From: Bathymodiolus brooksi | Lineage: Eukaryota; Mollusca; Bivalvia; Mytilida; Modiolidae | Length of the DNA stretch: 64,000 nt | Assembly: GCA_963680875.1 (NCBI GenBank) | Contig: OY804579.1 | Coordinates: forward strand, 29,001,804 to 29,065,803 | Reading direction: 5' to 3' | Part shown: positions 23,301-31,745 of the stretch, piece after piece | Layout: every line of letters starts with the position of its first letter | How positions within the stretch are numbered: the first letter of the stretch is position 1 | The notes under the pieces: model-generated | Database searches by the model: none | Seen by the model: only the letters and a program-made list of their open reading frames with translations | Told to the model about the DNA's origin: nothing | Made by a program: the position numbers and the translations under genes

Positions 23301-24648
23301 CATTTTTCTCAGCAACTATTGATGGCAGAAATCTGATATTTGGTCACAAGCTTCATATAGGTACCCCATATCGTGGGAAGTGTTTTTGGACCCATCAGAT
23401 TCCTACTTCCTGTTTGCCGACTTTGTTGATTTTTATACACATTGAACATATATGCTCATTTTTCATTGCATTTTTCTCAGCAACTATTGATGACAGAAAT
23501 CTGATATTTGGTCACAAGCTTCATATAGGTACCCCATATCATGGGAAGCGTTTTTGGACCCATCAGATTCCAAAATTGTGTCTGGTGATCCCGACTTCCA
23601 ACCAAGATGGCCGCCAAGCTAAAAATAGAAAAAGGGGGGATGAAATTTAAAAAATCTTCACCTCTGAAATTACTGAGCCAATCTCAACCAAACTTTGCTG
23701 AAATGATCCTTGGGTGGTTCCCTTCCAAATTTATGTCTGACATTTCAGACCTCCGACCAAGATGGCCGCCACAGCCGAACTTAATTTAACATAGGACCCT
23801 ATGGGAAATTCCCATAAAAATCTTCTTGTTTGATACCATTTGCTCAATAAGAACTAAATGTTGATGAAATAGTCATTGGATGGTTCTCTTCCAAAAATAT
23901 GTCAGGCAGTTCGATCCTTCGACCAAGATGGCCCCCCACAGCCGAACTTAGTTTAACATAGGAACCTATGGGAAATTCACATAAAAATCTTCTTGTCTGG
24001 AACCAGTTGCTCAATTGGAACCAAACTTTGATAAAATAGTCATTGGATGGTCCTCTTCCAAAATTGTGTCTGGTGGTCCCGCCCTCTGACCAAGATGGCT
24101 GTACAGCTGTACTTAGTTTAACATAGAGCCCTATGAGAAATTCACATAAAAACCATCTTGTCTGGAACCAGTAGCACAATTAGAACCAAACTTTGATGGA
24201 ATAGTCATTGGATGGTCCTCTTCCAAAATTGTGTCCGGCAGTTGCGCTCTCCCGCCAAGATGGCCGCCACAGTGCAGTTGCGTTGTTATTGAAAGCAGCT
24301 TTGATCCAGGTGAGCGATTACAGGCTCCTGGGAGCCTCTGGTTATACACATTGAACATATATGCTCATTTTTCGTCACATTTTTCTCAGCAACTATTGAT
24401 GGCAGAAATCTGATATTTGGTCACAAGCTTCATATAGGTACCCCATATCGTGGGAAGTGTTTTTGGACCCATCAGATTCCTACTTCCTGTTTGCCGACTT
24501 TGTTGATTTTTATACACATTGAACATATATGCTCATTTTTCATTGCATTTTTCTCAGCAACTATTGATGACAGAAATCTGATATTTGGTCACAAGCTTCA
24601 TATAGGTACCCCATATCATGGGAAGCGTTTTTGGACCCATCAGATTCC
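20343..24648 (+). repeat. four tandem 1,077-bp composite units (G1 tail plus P2 modules)
   Basis: Units run 20343-21420, 21421-22494, 22495-23571 and 23572-24648. Each contains the last ~166-bp G1 modules, the G1 3' end and hairpin, and two P2 modules. The three internal junctions join P2 sequence (CATCAGATTCC) to G1 sequence (AAAATTGTGTCTGG). TTCC is shared by both parents, since intact P2 reads CAGATTCCTACTT and intact G1 reads CTTCCAAAATTG. The amplification therefore began by a 4-bp microhomology join. Confidence 0.9.
21078..21113 (+). repeat. G1 3' end: subterminal inverted repeat and hairpin
   Basis: CCAGGTGAGC is followed by GATTAC, the palindrome AGGCTCCTGGGAGCCT and CTGA; later copies read CTGG. 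A 3' palindrome just before a CTRR-type end is characteristic of Helitron-group elements. Repeated in each 1,077-bp unit (near 22156, 23233 and 24310). Confidence 0.75.
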
Positions 24649-24842
24649 TACTTCCTGTTTGCCGATTTTGTTGATTTTTATACACATTTAACATATATTT
24701 GTATATGCACATTTTTCGTCGCATTTTTCTAAGCAACTATTGATGACAGGAATCTGATAATTGGTCACAAGCTTCATATAGGTATGCCATATTGTGGGAA
24801 GCGTTTTTGGACCCGTCAGATTCCTACTTCCTGTTTGCCGAA

Positions 24843-24872
24843 GAGCGGGGGTATCATATACAGTTCATCTTG
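24843..24872 (+). repeat. P2 3' end
   Basis: GAGCGGGGGTAT (24843-24854) is the exact inverse complement of 6711-6722. The following ACAGTTCATCTTG matches the tail after P1. Confidence 0.75.
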
Positions 24873-25608
24873 TTGTTCCTGTTATTTCAACATTATATTT
24901 ATTCTAATGTTTTAAAAATATTTTATCTTTAATAAATAATAAACAATCTACCAACTCGTCTTGGAAAGCAAATAGTGTGTATTCAAATTCCCATTTTATT
25001 AATCCGATCAATACACAAGTTACGCGTTGTCAAAATTATCCATTATATTTTTCATCACATTAGCAGTAAAACAAAATGAACATAATTGTAAAAGGGATAC
25101 AGGTGAATATAGGTGACTGTTGTAAAACACTCTTTCCGTTGTAAATATAAAGGAAATGAAACATTTTGTTCATTTAAAATAGTTGTTTGTCAAAAAGGTA
25201 CGTAGCTGTTCACTTCAGTATTTAATTCTCCAATGGTTATTAGATTTAAATTACAGTCCTCTGAGCGCTTTAAATGAAGCGAATTTAACATCAACGACCC
25301 AGACTTTAAATTTCAATCCCAAAATGCAATTATCGGGCTAAAACGTCACAACCCATGAACAAATTTGAAATTAAAATTAAAAATTTGCGATTTGTTTCGT
25401 TATTTGGGGAAATATGTCGATAAAACTTTGTGAATATGTATTTTATATCACCAGGAACATATTTAGCTAACATGTAAAAAATCACGAAGTTTCCCTTTAA
25501 TTATTATTAGTATAAAGAAACCAATACTTGGCATATGTTGCAAAATGGCAGGTTTTTTCTTTTAATCTATTCATGAAGAAAGGGAATGTTCATGTGTTTA
25601 ACTATCTT
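24873..25608. other. intronic AT-rich DNA, no recognised feature
   Basis: No repeat, exon or coding potential was recognised on either strand. Confidence 0.5.
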
Positions 25609-25981
25609 TTTTTTATTAAACTGCATCGGTTATATAATGGTTAGCATGCTCGCCTCGAGTGCAGTAGATCGTGGGTTTGAGTCCAGATAGGGTCAAACCA
25701 AAAACTATAAAATTGGTATTTGTTGCTTCTCCACTAAACACTCAGCATTAACGAGAAAGAACAAAGATGGGATGGCTCGGAATCAGGATAATATGTCCAA
25801 GTGGGGCGACATGTCTATCCTCGGACTGTTGTTTCAGTGAGCTAGCACTTTAAAAGTCCAACTAAGCGTGTTGGTGTAGTACAAAGCAGACCTCATCATC
25901 ATTTCATTGAAAATTAACCTGTTCTTGCCATTATATAGCTGAACAATTGCTGAGTTGGCATTAAACAACAATCACTCACTC
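25609..25981 (+). mobile_element. tRNA-derived SINE copy B, near full length
   Basis: The tRNA-like head has a box-A-like region (TAATGGTTAGCATGCTCGCC, near 25637) and box B (GTGGGTTTGAGTCC, near 25671). The body shares long segments with SINE copy A. The tail reads CATTAAACAACAATCACTCA with an ACTC microsatellite, typical of molluscan SINEs. ACTATCT occurs before the head (25601-25607) and after the tail (25982-25988) and is a candidate target-site duplication. It would be transcribed by RNA polymerase III if active. Confidence 0.85.
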
Positions 25982-26012
25982 ACTATCTATGTTTTTATCA
26001 TCATCATTATAG

Positions 26013-26135
26013 GCTGATTTGGTGAATGTTGCTACTATGAATTGTAACCATAACAACAAGCTTTGTGAGGAGCTAGGAGTGGAGCATGGTACCTTCTTCT
26101 ACCAACCAGTGGAAGTCTACAAAAATGGAGGAAAA
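26013..26135 (+). CDS. DNAJC10: DNAJC10/ERdj5-like exon b (123 bp, 41 codons), thioredoxin-like domain
   Basis: The exon starts after an AG at 26011-26012, is open in frame across exactly 41 codons, and ends at a GTGAGT donor. It reads ADLVNVATMNCNHNNKLCEE, then LGVEHGTFFYQPVEVYKNGGK. This matches the ERdj5 Trx-b signature: a Leu-Val-Asn-Val strand, a Cys-containing turn, N-x-LC helix start, then a TxxYFPPG-like strand. These domains have a thioredoxin fold without a CXXC active site. Exons before and after join in phase 0. Recognition is by remembered family pattern; other thioredoxin-fold ER proteins are less likely because the next exon also fits ERdj5. Confidence 0.82.
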
Positions 26136-26221
26136 GTGAGTTGTTACACCCCACTTTTATAGCATTTATCCTATTGGTTTTTTTGTTCCTCCATCAGAAT
26201 TTTAGAAGAACAATAGCCATG

Positions 26222-27340
26222 ACATGGAACCAGGTGAATAATACAGGCTCATATGTTAACCTTTAATTAGCTCATCATGCATCATCCATTGTCCCTCTGT
26301 TAGCTTTCATGTCTTCATTTTCCCCTCTGAAATCACTGGACCAATATGAACCAACTTGGCAAGAATGGTCCACATGTAAATTGTATTTGACACATCTGAA
26401 CTCAATCCAAGTTAATACACTTTTGACAAATTTTGTAGATTATGGGAAAAAGTCATATTTAGGCAAACCATCGTTAAAAATCTTCCTTTCTGGAACGTCT
26501 CGACCAATTTGATCCAAGCTTAACATGAATTGTCCTTGGGTGGTTTGAACTACCATTACTTAGAATAGAAAGGTCTTAAACTTGACCAAGCTTCCCTTAT
26601 TTCAAGTAAGAATCTGCTTAAATATTAACTGTAAGAGCAAAATTAGGAGTCCTTTGTCAAAACCATAATGAAATGTACAATTGTCCTTTATATAAAAGTT
26701 TGTTAAGGTTTTACAATGGAGTTATGGGTTATGGTGGTGAATGCCACTTTCAACAATATTTCAGTTATATTGTGGCAGTTAGTTTTATTGGTGGAGGAAA
26801 CCGGAGTTCCGAGGAAAACCACTGACCTGCCGCAAGTCACAGACAAATTTTATAACAAAGTTGTATTGAATACACCTCGCCATGAGCGGGATTCGAACTC
26901 ATAACTTTAGTGGTGATGGGCACTGATTGTACAGAGAGTTGTAAATCCAACTTACTACAATATGATCATGACCACAATGGCCCCTTTTTAAGATGGAAGG
27001 GACTGACACTTAAACTGTTAGTATATGATAAATATTTCTATGTTAATATATTTTCTGATTTTTTTGCTGTGAACTTTTTAGTTTTATGTATACAAATTAG
27101 GTTGAACCAATATGCCAATTAGAAGCAAAGTTTTGCAGGGCAGTTTATTAGGTAACAGTTTACAAAGATTGAGTCATTCTGGTTAGCTGAAATGTTAAAA
27201 ATCATCTCTGAAACGGCTTTATGGATTAAATTATGATACTGTTACAATCTTCCTTTGATGGTTCTCTATTAGTTTTCAAAAAGACGAATGCCACCACAGA
27301 ACCATTAGACATATTTAAACCAAATCATGCACACATTATA
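26222..27340. mobile_element. ancient relic of a GCTCACCTGG-family element
   Basis: CAGGTGAATAATACAGGCTC (near 26233) is a decayed 3' end, TTAGCTCATC follows at 26268, and a decayed module (TTTTCCCCTCTGAAATCACTGGACCAATATGAACC region, 26317-26351) comes next. Further module fragments follow at 26477-26600, 26985-27120 and 27198-27300. Divergence is far higher than in G1-G3. A minus-strand SINE sits within it. Confidence 0.5.
26737..26930 (-). mobile_element. tRNA-related SINE copy C (minus strand)
   Basis: Reading on the minus strand, GAGTTCGAATCCCGC (box-B-like) at about 26885-26900 is preceded by a decayed tRNA-like head. It is followed by the CTCATGGCGAGG body and a segment ending near TGGCATTCACC. 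The 'GGAGGAAACC...GAGTACC' body is shared with 28983-29116, showing a repeated family distinct from copies A and B. Confidence 0.6.
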
Positions 27341-27441
27341 CTAGGGTAGACTTCTACCCAGCTTATGATTTTGGTGATAACCTGAAAGATGACAGTCATG
27401 CCCTGATGAGGAATTTCAGATTTTTTTGTCTATTGTCTCTA

Positions 27442-28379
27442 CAGTTGACTCTCATTGTCTCGAATTCGGTTGACTCGAATTTCCGGTTGAGTCGAATTTT
27501 TATCGAAGTCCCGGACTTTGTTGTGTATAAATATATATAATTTGACTCCTGTTGAGTCGAATTCGGATGAGTCGAAATTTCGGATGTCTCGAATAAAAGT
27601 TTTGGTCCCGAGATGTAGAAAGCCATATTATTTACATTCGTTAAGTCAAATTTACCTGTCAAAACATGTGTATTACATTAGGATTAAAATCGGATCACAG
27701 GTGAAACATCCGGTCATTGAATTTGACATTTTTACCTTAGGCTATTTCACATGTTTATTTCACAATCTGTCAACTTAATTAGTGATAATATTTGAATTGG
27801 CTTGGTATTATGACACAGGTTAATTAGATGTGTACAATCAAAAATTATCGATTCATAATAAGTGCGCTTGGGTCGGCATACATCAATGATTATGAAAAGT
27901 ACACAAAGGAAACATTTTATCTATTGAATTATTTGTCGGAAATTAATTTTGATTAAAGAAGAATAGTTTTCTTCTACACTTTATTGAATAATAAAAACAC
28001 ACAATTTATTGTAAATAAACAGTATTGCACAAAGAAAAATACGTCATGATGGGTGAAGTTTAATGACAATGCAACAGGTGAAAAACATAAACAAAACAGA
28101 TAAACATATTCATTCACACAAAAAAAGATATCTAGAAGTTATCAGTCGTTTCACAAGATTCAAAAAATTTAACAGAGAGAAAAAAAACAGCAACAAAAAC
28201 ATCGAATATGTTTAAAATCGTTCCGAGAATAGGGACATGCGATGCTGGTTTTAGCTCTTCAAAATTTCGCTCGAGTTGTCTCCTTTTCGTTGTTAAACAA
28301 ACTACGCTTCCGGTATCTTCGTAGCTCCTCTTGAGTCGAACTATGGTCGACTCGAATTTTTTCTAACGAGAGTCAACTG
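27442..28379. mobile_element. pogo/Tigger-like (Tc1/mariner superfamily) MITE, 938 bp
   Basis: Terminal inverted repeats start CAGTTGACTCTC (27442-27453) and end GAGAGTCAACTG (28368-28379), each flanked by TA (27440-27441 and 28380-28381), the target duplication of this superfamily. Inside the left end the motif GACTCGAAT/GAGTCGAAT recurs several times and again near the right end, as subterminal transposase-site-like repeats. No transposase frame is present. Confidence 0.8.
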
Positions 28380-28520
28380 TATATATATATAGATAAGGTG
28401 AAGTATGCATGTTCTAGGGAGTCTCTGCTTTACTTTAGGTCCAACTTGACATGCAATGTTTGTAATTGTTATTTTTATTATGAGTGTATATTTATTATTT
28501 ATTTCTTTCTTGTCCATAGT

Positions 28521-28982
28521 ATGCTGTTACCTTTCATACACAATTTATTATTAGGTTGGGCTGAATTATGAATGTTTAACACCACTATGCTGTTACCTTT
28601 CATACACAATTTATTATTAGGTTGGGCTGAATTATGAATGTTTAACACCACTATGCTGTTACCTTTCATACACAATTTATTATTAGGTTGGGCTGAATTA
28701 TGAATGTTTAACACCACTATGCTGTTACCTTTCATACACAATTTATTATTAGGTTGGGCTGAATTATGAATGTTTAACACCACTATGCTGTTACCTTTCA
28801 TACATAATTTATTATTAGGTTGGGCTGAATTATGAATGTTTAACACCACTATGCTGTTACCTTTCATACACAATTTATTATTAGGTTGGGCTGAATTATG
28901 AATGTTTAACACCACTATGCTGTTACCTTTCATACACAATTTATTATTAGGTTGGGCTGAATTATGAATGTTTAACACCACT
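28521..28982. repeat. 66-bp minisatellite, seven copies
   Basis: Units start at 28521, 28587, 28653, 28719, 28785, 28851 and 28917, each beginning ATGCTGTTACCTTTCATAC. They are nearly identical (one C-to-T in the fifth copy, ACATAATT). Because 66 is a multiple of three, the minus strand is open throughout with a repeated 22-residue sequence. I treat that as incidental. Confidence 0.95.
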
Positions 28983-29116
28983 ATCAACGATATTTCAAGT
29001 ATATTATGGTGTTCAGTTTTAATGTTGGAGGAAACCTGAGTACCCTGAGAAGCCCATCAGCCTGACACTAGAAACTAACAAACTTTATACATAAAGTTTT
29101 ATACATTAAGTTGTAG
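28983..29116 (-). mobile_element. SINE copy D, first part (interrupted)
   Basis: It shares CAACRATATTTCA, GGAGGAAACC and GAGTTCC/GAGTACC segments with SINE copy C in the same orientation. It breaks at 29116 where a MITE is inserted, and the remainder resumes at 29819. Confidence 0.55.
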
Positions 29117-29119
29117 TTA

Positions 29120-29815
29120 GGGCTATTCCATTTAAATATACCTGGGAGGGGGGGAATGCCACTTATTTCAGACCCCCCCCCTATCACCAATAGAAAAAAA
29201 TTCCACCCACCACCACCAGAATTTACTTCTGAAAATACCCTACTACCACCAGAAAAAAAAAATCATGAAAATTATTTCCTTTATAGAAACACCCAGAGCT
29301 TCGCACTAATGATATATGGCGTGTAAATCTCTCCCTTAAACTTTGCATATAAATGTGCCTCTTGCATTTTACTATAGTTAGCTATAATTTTATCATGAGT
29401 TTTATTCACTGGAGATTTTGCAGCTATTAAACAACTATTTTTTCCAGCCACATGGCAACAGAAACTGAGGTTGCCATCTTTAAGAGTAGATAACTCCACT
29501 TCTGGGAAGATAATTCACTACTGTTTTGGAGCAAATTCTGGCAAAATGGCACGATCTCTTAAGACAACAAAACGGATATATTTTTTTTTATTTCTGTGAA
29601 AAGCCAGCTGGTTTAAGGCAAAGAGAAGTCAAGATAAATCCCCCCCCCCCCCTCATCCACTGAATTTTCTAGTCATTGGATCCCCCCCCAACAGAATTTA
29701 TTTTCAAGAGACCCCCCCACCCAACATAAAAAAATATGGTTTCACCCACACAACCAACAGAAAAATAAAAAAATGTCGTTCCCCCCCTCCCAGGTAGACT
29801 TAAATGGAATAGCCC
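29120..29815. mobile_element. PIF/Harbinger-like MITE, 696 bp, inserted in SINE copy D
   Basis: The terminal inverted repeat GGGCTATTCCATTTAA extends about 35 bp through ACCTGGGAGGGGGG on both ends, with a few mismatches. It is flanked by the 3-bp duplication TTA (29117-29119 and 29816-29818), the usual PIF/Harbinger target. The interior has long C runs (29641-29652 and others) and no transposase frame. Confidence 0.75.
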
Positions 29816-29818
29816 TTA

Positions 29819-29876
29819 GCTCACTTTGCTTCAGATTGGCATTGAACTCTTCTTAGTGATGTTAGTCACTCATTGT
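29819..29876 (-). mobile_element. SINE copy D, remaining part
   Basis: CATTGAACTCTTCTTAGTGATG followed by CACTCATTG aligns with the box-B/head region of SINE copy C at about 26890-26925. It continues the copy interrupted by the MITE. Confidence 0.45.
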
Positions 29877-30073
29877 ATGGGTATTAATTGTGTTGAGTGT
29901 GTTAGTGGGTTACACGGAACTGTTTACAAAGCGTCAATTATTTTTTTTATTCGTCACTATGTCCAGCCATGTTTGTCCAAAATCCTAAGTACACATTTTA
30001 TACCATAAAGAGTTCGCTGACGCTCGCATAATATTTTATGTGTTTTTTTTTATTTAATCTATTTTTATTTCAG

Positions 30074-30163
30074 AAAATTTCCAGTTTAAATGCTCAGGAA
30101 ATTGCTCATCAGGTGTTGTCATGGTTACCAGATGTTGATAATCTTGATTTGGAAATCTTAAAG
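30074..30163 (+). CDS. DNAJC10: DNAJC10/ERdj5-like exon c (90 bp, 30 codons)
   Basis: The acceptor TTTTTATTTCAG is at 30062-30073 and the donor GTATATC follows 30163. The exon is exactly 30 codons: KISSLNAQEIAHQVLSW then LPDVDNLDLEILK. The segment S-L-(D/N)-A-x-E-I followed by an amphipathic helix and LPD is the ERdj5 linker between its two Trx-b domains. Phase 0 on both sides lets it join exon b directly. The following exon, expected to encode the second Trx-b domain, is not found in the remaining 33.8 kb. Confidence 0.82.
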
Positions 30164-30233
30164 GTATATCAAGAAATATGGGGTCTAACACCTGGAGAGG
30201 TGCAAGATCGTATAATCTGAGACACCCTAGGGA

Positions 30234-30287
30234 AAGATTTAAATGGTAACTGACGAGGCTTGCTCAGTCAGATACAATTTAAATCTT
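30234..30287. repeat. hairpin with 11-bp perfect stem
   Basis: AAGATTTAAAT (30234-30244) pairs with ATTTAAATCTT (30277-30287). An inner CTGAC/GTCAG pair extends the fold. It lies about 70 bp after the splice donor. Confidence 0.7.
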
Positions 30288-30294
30288 GTCAGAG

Positions 30295-30397
30295 TGGTAG
30301 CCCATGGTCTTACTCAGGTGAACATGGTAGCCCATGATCTTACTCAGGTGAACATGGTCTTACTCAGGTGAGCATGGTAGCCCATGGTCTTACTCAG
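30295..30397. repeat. 30-bp minisatellite, about 3.5 copies
   Basis: Units of TGGTAGCCCATGGTCTTACT followed by CAGGTGAACA start at 30295 and 30325. A 20-bp deleted unit is at 30355 and a partial unit at 30375. Confidence 0.9.
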
Positions 30398-31228
30398 AGT
30401 ATCTAAAATTTTACAATCTCGCACATTTCACTGTGTTTGACTCTTTTTCTTACCCCTTTCTACCATATCAATGTTCGTTTACTTTCTGTATACTATTTAA
30501 TGAAAATTTACCTCCCTTTGTTCCAGAAAATGTGAAATGTGGGTGAATAAATTTTTATTGGTATTTATTGCTGTTGTAGTAGCATTTAAGGATACAGTCT
30601 ATATAAATACATTGAAAATACTGCCAAGACACAAATGTATATCAATAAATCAGCAATTTACTTCAGCAATAGGAAAACAATTTGGTGGGAAAATGCTTGT
30701 TTTACATAGGACTCTAGGAGCCTGAGTAAGAAAGAAAATCTTTTTCACCTAAATGAATTTATCCAAGGGGTGAGAAAGTTTAAAGTCGGGAAATATAGTT
30801 TAACATTATTTCTCTTACAATTTCTGAAATGTGTATTTATGACGACTACTCTACAAGATGGATTCTGTTTAGGATTATGCCATGCAATAGGCAAAATGTG
30901 AAAGAGAAGACATAGATACTCTTTCTGATGGGTTTAGGCTGTGAGATCTTGGATACAAATTAAGCAGAAAAAACTTTAATGGGTCTATGACCACTCTCGC
31001 AACATCTATCTTTAAAGGTTCGAATGTTGCTAAACACCTGTCTGACCATTATAAATATCATGTTGTCCATGCATACATGGTCCTTAATATTATCATTTTT
31101 GTATGGAAATAACATAATATAGACTACTTTATAAATGAATTAGGTATTGATAATTCACTTGGCAACTTAACATATACTCTGACGACACTAGCAAAAGAGG
31201 TAATCCTGGTGAACTATAGATCCTTTTT

Positions 31229-31259
31229 AGCTCACCTGACCCAAAGGGTCAGGTGAGCT
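31229..31259. repeat. G2 5' hairpin, perfect 14-bp stem
   Basis: AGCTCACCTGACCC pairs with GGGTCAGGTGAGCT around AAA with no mismatch. Confidence 0.9.
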
Positions 31260-31745
31260 ATTGCCATCACTTGCCGTCCGTCGTCGTTCGTCGTACGTCG
31301 TAAACTTTTTCAAAAATCTTCTCCTCTGAAAGTACAAGACCAATGGAAACCAAACTTGGTCTGAATCATCACTAGGGTGTCTAGTTTCAAAATTGTGTCC
31401 GGTGATGCCGTGCACCAACCAACATGGCCACTGTTACTAAAAATAGAACATATGGTAAAATTGCAGGTTTTGGGTAATAACTCAAAAACCGTTAATAATA
31501 TCAAAAATCTGACATGGGGTAAAAATGATCAGCACATCAAGATCTACCTACCCTGCAATTTTGATGTAAATCTGATTTCCCATCTTGGAGTTATTGCCCT
31601 TTTTTCATCAATTTTTTTTTTAATTTTAATACTTTTCGTCTTATATTTCAAAAATATTTAGAAATAGATGTTAAGTTTAAATTGCAAAAATGTGCAGCAT
31701 GTCAAGATCTACCTACCCTGCAATTTTGAAGTAAATCCCATTACC

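Larger units (their letters stand above)
6711..24872 (+). mobile_element. Helentron-like element P2 (ATACCCCCGCTC family), expanded to ~18 kb
   Basis: The left end is ATACCCCCGCTC (6711-6722) and the right end has its exact 12-bp inverse complement at 24843-24854, followed by ACAGTTCATCTTG as in P1. The body has the same ~175-bp modules as P1: one at 6771-6927 and more from 21113 onward. Element G1 is inserted within a module at GGTTTTTA/TACACATTG, and part of G1 plus P2 modules is amplified four times. The terminal GTGAGC hairpin seen in P1 is absent here. Confidence 0.7.
3695..26012 (+). other. DNAJC10-like intron, 22.3 kb, satellite-expanded
   Basis: This is a phase 0 intron between the exons ending at 3694 and starting at 26013. 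About 18.2 kb of it is one nested transposon/satellite complex (6711-24872); the rest is a small related element (3999-4605), a SINE (25609-25981) and unique AT-rich DNA. Confidence 0.7.
26136..30073 (+). other. DNAJC10-like intron, 3.9 kb, repeat-filled
   Basis: This is a phase 0 intron with donor GTGAGT and acceptor TTTTTATTTCAG. It contains a relic G element with a SINE inserted, a pogo/Tigger-like MITE, a 66-bp minisatellite and a SINE split by a second MITE. Confidence 0.75.
30164..31228 (+). other. DNAJC10-like intron start, mostly unique DNA
   Basis: The donor GTATATC begins an intron that runs past the window end. Apart from the hairpin and the 30-bp repeat listed separately I recognise nothing. 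The plus-strand open frame 30537-30725 has a hydrophobic start but no family features. Confidence 0.6.

Noticed and set aside
25637..25690. Functional tRNA gene
   Set aside because: Boxes A and B are present but the cloverleaf is degenerate and the sequence continues into a SINE body shared with 1785-1982.
27518..27778. Transposase remnant inside the TA-flanked MITE
   Set aside because: The frame is made of the repeated GAGTCGAA motif and AT-rich filler; no helix-turn-helix or DDE signature is visible.
30537..30725. Membrane-protein exon or the next DNAJC10 exon
   Set aside because: It has a hydrophobic start but no acceptor/donor pair in a suitable phase and no resemblance to the second Trx-b domain.
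31229..31745. G2 as a separate short element ending before the 310-bp array
   Set aside because: No 3' subterminal repeat or terminal palindrome appears before the array, and the array is homologous to the central modules of the same family, so it is better read as the interior of G2.
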